The position numbers and the translations under genes are program-made. 64,000 nt of DNA from NCBI GenBank assembly GCA_028023455.1, contig JAQFVV010000056.1, positions 5,417,717 through 5,481,716 on the forward strand. Reading direction: 5' to 3'. Shown here piece after piece: positions 58,030 to 64,000 of the stretch. Within the stretch, counting starts at the first letter, position 1; each line of letters starts with the position of its first letter. The notes under the pieces are model-generated. The model made no database searches, had not been told where the DNA came from, and saw only the letters and a program-made list of their open reading frames with translations. Source of the DNA: Epiperipatus broadwayi (Eukaryota; Onychophora; Udeonychophora; Euonychophora; Peripatidae).

Positions 58030-59560
58030 TAATTTTACTGCATTTATAATTTTGTTTTTCTTTCAGTCCGTCTATCAGCTAGTTTTGCTTGGTTGGCAAT
58101 GCACGTAGAATCCATCAGTAGTCGCAGCCTTTTCTTTGAGCTAAAAGTCTACCATAGGGAGTCTAACTATTTTCTCGGAAACTCTCAATTGCTATGCGTT
58201 CGATTTTATATAAGTCCGTTTAGAGAGCCATTAGAAGCAAACGTTTCAGGCTTTTGTTATTTGTTGTTAGCATTCACGTACATTTTAAAGTCTTTAATAG
58301 TTAGAATTTTACGGTGCGTTTTGGCGCAGCACTCCCGCAGTTGAGTAAAGAAGGTTATAGAAAGCAACTGGCTTCGTGCGGTTGCAACTGACTTGCGCTG
58401 ATGCGTGCTTTGTATTCGCGGAGAGTATTCTTACATACGTCCCTTGGCGCACCCTTCCTCTTCTCAAATTTTGAATATTCGAAGAATAAATATTCTTTAT
58501 TACTTAGCGAACAAAATCTCTTCTCTCTCTAATTATTCTAAAGTAGTATAAAAACAAACACAAAGTTAAAATGTCAAATTTGATATTTGTGCTCATTCGG
58601 CCTAAAAATAATCGTATCAGAGAACGAAGTGTAGGCTAATACGATTACAAGTTTTGATGGGAAAGATAAGATCGTCGCAACACATCAGCGACAAGGCTGT
58701 TCCAATAGTATGTCTTGCATTTCAATGAGAGTTAACGTCATTCAACGACAAAGAAAATTTTATTCTTAAAATATCAATCAGAAAATTTCTGTGTTTTTTT
58801 ATATATATAAAACGATTTCTTTCGTTTGGAACGAATGAATAAAATCTTCATTTATTAGCAGCTATTATTTTAAATACGCACTTTTAGTTTAAATAATTTA
58901 AAGCTAATATTTTTGTTTTCAAATACAAGAGTCACTTTTATGGTTTTGCTAGTGTTATTTTAGCTAATGCCAATAAAAAAAGAAAATTACATACATTATA
59001 TTACAAGCATTTAATAACGTTTGAGGACCATCGACTAGATAAAGTAAATCATTCATTTTAATCGAAGCCCTTCACTTCAAGAGTTTGTATAACTTATATT
59101 TTAAATCTTGAAAGTTGGCAAATAAAACTCGGAACAGATGTATGAACCGTTTTGAGAGGGTTTTATTATTAACAAACATGCACTTATATGAATTCTGCAG
59201 ACAGGGCTATTAGAGGTGCAGTTGAGTGGACGTAATTTTAAATAAATTACATTCATCCAGGATCTTTTTACATCTTTCCACATTCTGCCACTAAACAACT
59301 GCCCAGTCGTCCAGGACATTTACGAAGGGACCGCTCAGCTGTTCGGTTTATTAACTGCTTTCTAACGCGCCCAGTTGAAAAATTAGCGAGGCCACTTGGG
59401 GTTCGAAATGTCTCCGTTTATAATCAGATTACGCACGGTTAGTACGCGCACACGTGTTCCCACAGCACCGCAGCCTCTTAAAAACTCAGTGCGTGTGCAC
59501 ACCTTTCATTAATCCGTGACAAGGGCTCAGTAAAGATACAAGAAGATATGTTAAATGGCA
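58030..59560. promoter_or_regulatory. CpG-richer tract, possible promoter or 5' exon region
   Basis: Against a background almost free of CpG, this tract has many CG steps (TGCGGTTGC, TTCGCGGAG, TTGGCGCACC, GTTTAGAGAGCC context, ACGCGCCCAG, ACGCGCACACG, AACTCAGTGCGTGTGCAC). GC content is visibly higher in 58320-58480 and 59330-59530. Poly-pyrimidine/CAG acceptor-like sites (TCTTTCAG at 58064, TTTTTCACAG at 58010) precede it. Frames such as 58093-58344 have no recognised domain. It could hold a host transcription start or an untranslated exon; that is inference from composition only. Confidence 0.35.
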
Positions 59561-62500
59561 ATGTTTACAAACTTCCAACACTTTGTAGCTCAACTTTACG
59601 CTTGAAACAATCTTACCGAAAAAAAAACAATTTAGATAAAACAAACTTCTAGTTATAGATCCGCTTTAAAAATAAAGCAATAAATAAATAGTTCGTTTTA
59701 ACAATTTAATTTTAACTATTTAGATGAGTACGATTTATATATAAATTGTGTAAACGCATTTCTTTTTTCAAAAAAACTAAAACATATATATATGTATTGG
59801 TGAAAGGTAAAGAATTATAATAATAAAGTTTATAGACAAAAACATTCGAGCACAGCTTGTATAGTTTTGCGTTCAATAGCTACTCTATAGGAGAGCAAAC
59901 GCTAAGATTGATTTCCCAGCATGCCTTCCTTTTATTGATAAAGTTAAAGCTTTGCGTTTAAAGACGCAAAGATAATCTTCAAGAAAGAAAGAATAGTGAG
60001 TCAAAATCTTTTTAAATATGTGTTAAAGAAAATATTGATTAAGATTTGAAAAGATTCAAAAATAATTGCGCCTATTATATAAAAAATGAAATAAAATTGC
60101 ATTAAACGAATAAACTGTAATTTAAAAGCCGGAAGCTATTATTAGATTATTTAATTATTTGAAAAAGAGCCACCTGGAACATTGTAAAAAGGTTTTCGTC
60201 GTTATAAAGCAATATCAATTCTTATTTACAAAATGCTACTTAGAATTCAACATCTCTCAAAACTTAAGTTATTTTAAATACTATGCATATTTAATGATAT
60301 TAATTCGATTCTAATAATATTTTAATATTTATGTTATGGTTTAATAATATTTCAGATGATTGATTTAATCTAAAGGGTGATCATCTTAAACATCAAATCA
60401 AACAATTTATACAATCAATATTTTAATAAAATCTATTGAAAGTGTATAAAGCATTTTTATTTTATTTATTTTAGATGGGTTTTTTTTAATTAAAAGAATG
60501 ATGACTAGCCATATTTCTGGTCTCATAAAACATGAGTATTAATTTTTTTATATATATATATTCATTTTTTTGTTTATTAAAAACAGACTCATTTCTATCC
60601 TCATTCTTTTTTGCCTAATTTTTTTTTCAAGAGTAAACAAAGATTTTGCCTTTTTTTTTTTTACTTCTAAGTAAAATGTATGCCCGTCATTTATTTCTTT
60701 ACTTGAGTTTTATTGGTGAAGTTTTTTTTTTTGTTTGTTTTAGAGAATGAATTTTAATTTTTACTATGAGACAGAAAACACAATTATAATAGGACATAAA
60801 AATAAAAAATTTAAGCATTAAAAAATATGTAAGTAGATTTTAGATGCAGACGATTAATATGCCATATATACAAAAACCAAACTACTATTAATGGAAGAGA
60901 AGAGGGTATAGTTAAAGTCAGAAGTCATGTAAGAAAGACATTTATCAACTTTGCTTTTCAATATTTATATCAAGAAGCCATGGAAGAATATAGTAATCGT
61001 GTAAAGTGAGGTTTGAAAAAAAAAAGGAAAAACTTTTTATCTTGTATATAGTGTGATTTTAATAGTGAAGAAATAATTTGATCTACAGATGATGTTAAAT
61101 GAACTTAACAATTTATTGAAAGAAAAGTGCAATACAAAAATTAATAGAAAAAAGATCACGGTAATGAAATATTGTAGAGAGGGAAGTTGACAGATGCATT
61201 GTGAATAGAAGAAGAAAGATTAAAATGAATCAGATTTATTAAGAATATAAGAACGTTAATATCAGATAGCAGAAATATAAGCATTACAACTATTTAAAGC
61301 AAAGAAAGTTTTAACATAAAAAACAAGGATTGTTAATATCTACAAATGTATATCTTCATTTATCTATAAATGTATCCTTTAACGTTAAAAAATACTTCAT
61401 CAAAAGTTATATCTAGAATATGGCTTCATATGAGTCAAGGATATGGACATTGTGTGAAATTGAAAAAGATGTTATGAGTTTTTAAAGATGTGGTGTTGAC
61501 GCTGCATGCTGAAAGCCTCATGGACAGCTAAGACAGAAAAGAGGAAATGTTAAGTTTTAGAGGTCATTATTCAAAGAAGAAACAGTATGGTCAGTCATTG
61601 AAGGAAATGAAATACTGAGGAACTAACTATATTGACGATCAATTTACTAGTTTTGTTTTTTTATTTATTAAGGAATTATATTGGGATACAGATTCTACAG
61701 ATTACATTAGATTACAGCTCTGTTTATTTACATTTGCTTTAGTCATTATTTACATTGATTACAATTTACTAGTTGATGAAAGAAAGAAGAAAAACGTAGG
61801 TCTCTAAATGATGTGGCTAAATCAACAATTAGTACATTTTTATTATGATAAATTTGTTTGCATTTTTATTTTAGGTTTTTAAAATTTTATTTTATTTCCA
61901 CTAAAATCAAACTGTACTGTAAATACAGCAACTAATTTTACATGTATTTATATTTTTGATTTTATATTATATTTTTTATATTTAAATGGTAGATGTGATT
62001 TTGCTCTAAGATATGAGGTTGTAGTGGATTATCCATCACAAGTTTTCAATATAATCTAAAGATTGAATAATATAATAAAGAACATTCTGAAAACAATTAT
62101 ATTCATTATAGCACATTCTTAATATTTTATAGTTTTTGACATTGTTTTACATAAAAGTTGTGTAATATGAAGCAAAAATGGAAGTTAAAAAAGTACATTC
62201 TAAAAATATATAAACTTGCTTTTAAAAAAAAATCAAGATTATGAATATTTATGATTGGATGAATAGAAAGGAAATAGAAATTAATGGATGAAAAGATATA
62301 ACAATGTGTATGACAAAATTAAAACAAACATTTATATTTATGTCATCCTTTTGGTATCTAAAAAAGCAAATATAACAAACATAAAAATGTCTTAAAAACC
62401 ATCTCTTTACCGGTCTTCTTATGTAAGACGGAGAAAAAACACTCTTGGATAATAATGGCAGACCTATAAAATCAATAAATCATTGCAGAAAATGAAATTT

Positions 62501-62587
62501 TATATTATAAAATTCTGTTGGTTATATTAATTAATGGACAAAAAAATAAATCCAAGGGAATAAACAAGAAAAGTTTGTGACAACATG
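59561..62587. other. AT-rich stretch without recognised gene
   Basis: Purine-rich runs such as 61130-61280 contain many stops. Nothing matches the repeat families found elsewhere in the window. Confidence 0.45.
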
Positions 62588-62600
62588 TACTTTCAGCCTG

Positions 62601-62776
62601 AACATCATATGATCACCATCTCTTATACTAGCACATAATTGTTAATACACAAGGCAAAACTCTCTCTATACAGTAGTGCCACCCTGTGCCAATCAGAGTA
62701 CTCAATGGATGCCAGAAGGCTTATGTATTGGCACAGGGTGGTACTACTGTATTGAGAGAGTTTTGCCTTGTTTAAT
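62601..62776. mobile_element. Family 1 miniature hairpin insertion
   Basis: The left arm (minus, from 62601: ATCATATGATCACC ... GGCAAAACTCTC ... GCCAGAAGGCTTATG) carries the full 3' tail. The right arm (plus, about 62727-62776: TTGGCACAGGGTGGTACTAC ... GAGAGTTTTGCC) is cut just past GTTTTGCC. Here the complete 3' terminus is on the left, the reverse of 55832-55993. The flanking repeat TACTTTC(A/G)GCCTG is at 62588-62600 and 62777-62789, with one mismatch. No ribozyme is present. Confidence 0.85.
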
Positions 62777-62789
62777 TACTTTCGGCCTG

Positions 62790-64000
62790 TTGAAATAAAG
62801 AGACATGGATGGAATATTAAGTAATAACTTTACCAAAATAAATCAAATGGAGTAGACAATTTTAAAGTATGCTAGCCCTGCTTATCATCATGCAGTCTTG
62901 TTTCTGGATTCCAGGATTATCTGGAAGAAGAAATCCTCATGCCAAAATGAATCCTTTTTTCTAGTCATACACATAAGAAAATGAAACCCTGACTTTTTAT
63001 TCAGTGAAAAGCAAAAAAAATAAGAGAATGAACCAGGAAAAATTATTACAGAAATCAAAAGAGCTCTGAACATTATTGCCATCCTAGACTATATAAAAGA
63101 ACAACAACTATTCAATGTGGTAAACTTATAAGGATTGCTAAATTTTATCCTGGGAAAATAAAGTTAATTTTTATATATATAAATAGTTAATTATAATTTT
63201 TTTATAAACTTATAAATGTATTATCAATTTATTTTATTTTATGTTTTTTTCTGTTGTGGTTTTACGTATATATGCATATTTTCTTTTTGTATTTATTAAA
63301 TGTATTTGCATTTCATGAATGGATATTAATAGAGTTATTTAAATATTCAATATCCTAGTTTAGTGTGTGCATGTATGTACAGACTCAGACTTAGACTTTG
63401 ACTTTCAGATAGAGATTTTGAATTCTTTCTCTTTCAGCACTTATAAAATAAAGCTTGATTAGAGCTATTGGTAAGCTTCATCTAGTGATCACATATATAT
63501 ATGTGTGTGAGTTGAAAAAAAGGTTTCATATTCTATTTTTTAATGTAAATAAATCTTCTCTATTTTTTAATGTAACTAAATCTTCATTTTACTATACTTA
63601 AAAGATTATAGATATTCAAACTGAATTCTTTCGTATTTTGTTTTTGTTTGGTGTTATCTTTATGATTCTATTGAGTAATACTGTAATTAGTAAATGTAAA
63701 GTTATAATTTGTTGTAAATAAATTGTTAAATTGTTCAATCTCTATGGCCTCCTGCTCAATTATCTCTCTGTCTCAAGCCACATAAATATACATTATTACT
63801 AATAGTATGATTTTTGTTTGTGCAGATGTCTGAATTTCCACCAGGTTAATCAACATGGTTTGTGTAGAGTTATCAGAGAAAGTGAGACTTAATGTTTAGG
63901 CAGAGTAGGTGGTTTAACATAGATGAGTAGAAACACAGGTCAATTTTTCATATATGACCATTATGAAATACAATGATATCATTTGGCAAAAAAAACCCTC
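62790..64000. other. AT-rich stretch without recognised gene
   Basis: A small direct repeat (TCTATTTTTTAATGTAA.TAAATCTTC at about 63532 and 63559) and TA runs are visible. No gene or element end was seen. Confidence 0.45.

Noticed and set aside
58093-58344. 83-residue frame as a host protein
   Set aside because: No recognisable domain, no convincing start context and no splice partner. It lies in the CpG-richer tract, where longer chance frames are expected.
59101-59319. 72-residue minus-strand frame
   Set aside because: No motif and no neighbouring support. Probably a chance frame in less AT-rich DNA.

Overview
The window is about 64 kb of very AT-rich DNA with the texture of an invertebrate animal genome. 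It has long non-coding stretches, (AAT)n and (TA)n microsatellites, and many decayed transposable elements of typically metazoan families: RTE-like and L1/Tx1-like LINEs, Penelope-like elements, Ty3/Gypsy, hAT, TTAA-target elements and tRNA-derived SINEs. I see no bacterial or organellar gene. I cannot name the species. No intact multi-exon host gene is recognisable. One short possible first exon (14205-14301) and one CpG-richer tract (about 58030-59560) are the only places that look like host gene parts, so the window is probably intergenic or intronic.

The most notable content is a dispersed family, here called family 1, whose roughly 466-bp unit carries a type I hammerhead ribozyme. The motif has CUGANGA, a stem II, GAAAC, and GUC followed by a stem I. 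Six insertions are seen: 7561-7935, 11852-12301, 24127-26624, 28244-28836, 55832-55993 and 62601-62776. Each is a head-to-head inverted pair with the unit's 3' ends facing outward, and each is flanked by a 10-15 bp direct repeat that looks like a target-site duplication. The 24127-26624 insertion holds an inverted unit (later interrupted by a LINE) followed by a tandem array of four ribozymes spaced 460, 466 and 466 bp. This architecture matches what is known of animal retrozymes and of Penelope-like elements with hammerheads in their terminal repeats.

A second family (family 2) has the same outward-facing inverted layout. At 17332-19019 its tRNA-like arms enclose a broken Penelope-like GIY-YIG endonuclease. 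At 19220-19775 the two arms abut with nothing between. Single or partial copies lie at 2125-2285, 23190-23330, 27505-27700 and 28885-29025. A second, unrelated Penelope-like fragment lies at 49440-50260.

Region by region: 1-15 kb is mostly unassigned AT-rich DNA with RTE 3' ends, a TTAA-target element and family 1 and 2 copies. 15-20 kb is a cluster of RTE and family 2 elements. 20-29 kb holds a SINE, a foldback element, the ribozyme array and a long (ATT)n tract. 29-40 kb is mostly unassigned, apart from an L1/Tx1-like LINE remnant at 35845-37231. 40-44 kb holds two hAT remnants, one with complete ends and an 8-bp duplication. 44-54 kb is a nest: a LINE interrupted by a TTAA-target element that itself carries another LINE piece, then a partial tandem duplication, a Penelope-like fragment, a Gypsy pol fragment and another TTAA-target element. 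54-64 kb is mostly unassigned, with two miniature family 1 hairpins and the CpG-richer tract. No two genes here can be argued to work together; the only functional link proposed is that Penelope-type machinery may mobilise the ribozyme elements in trans.
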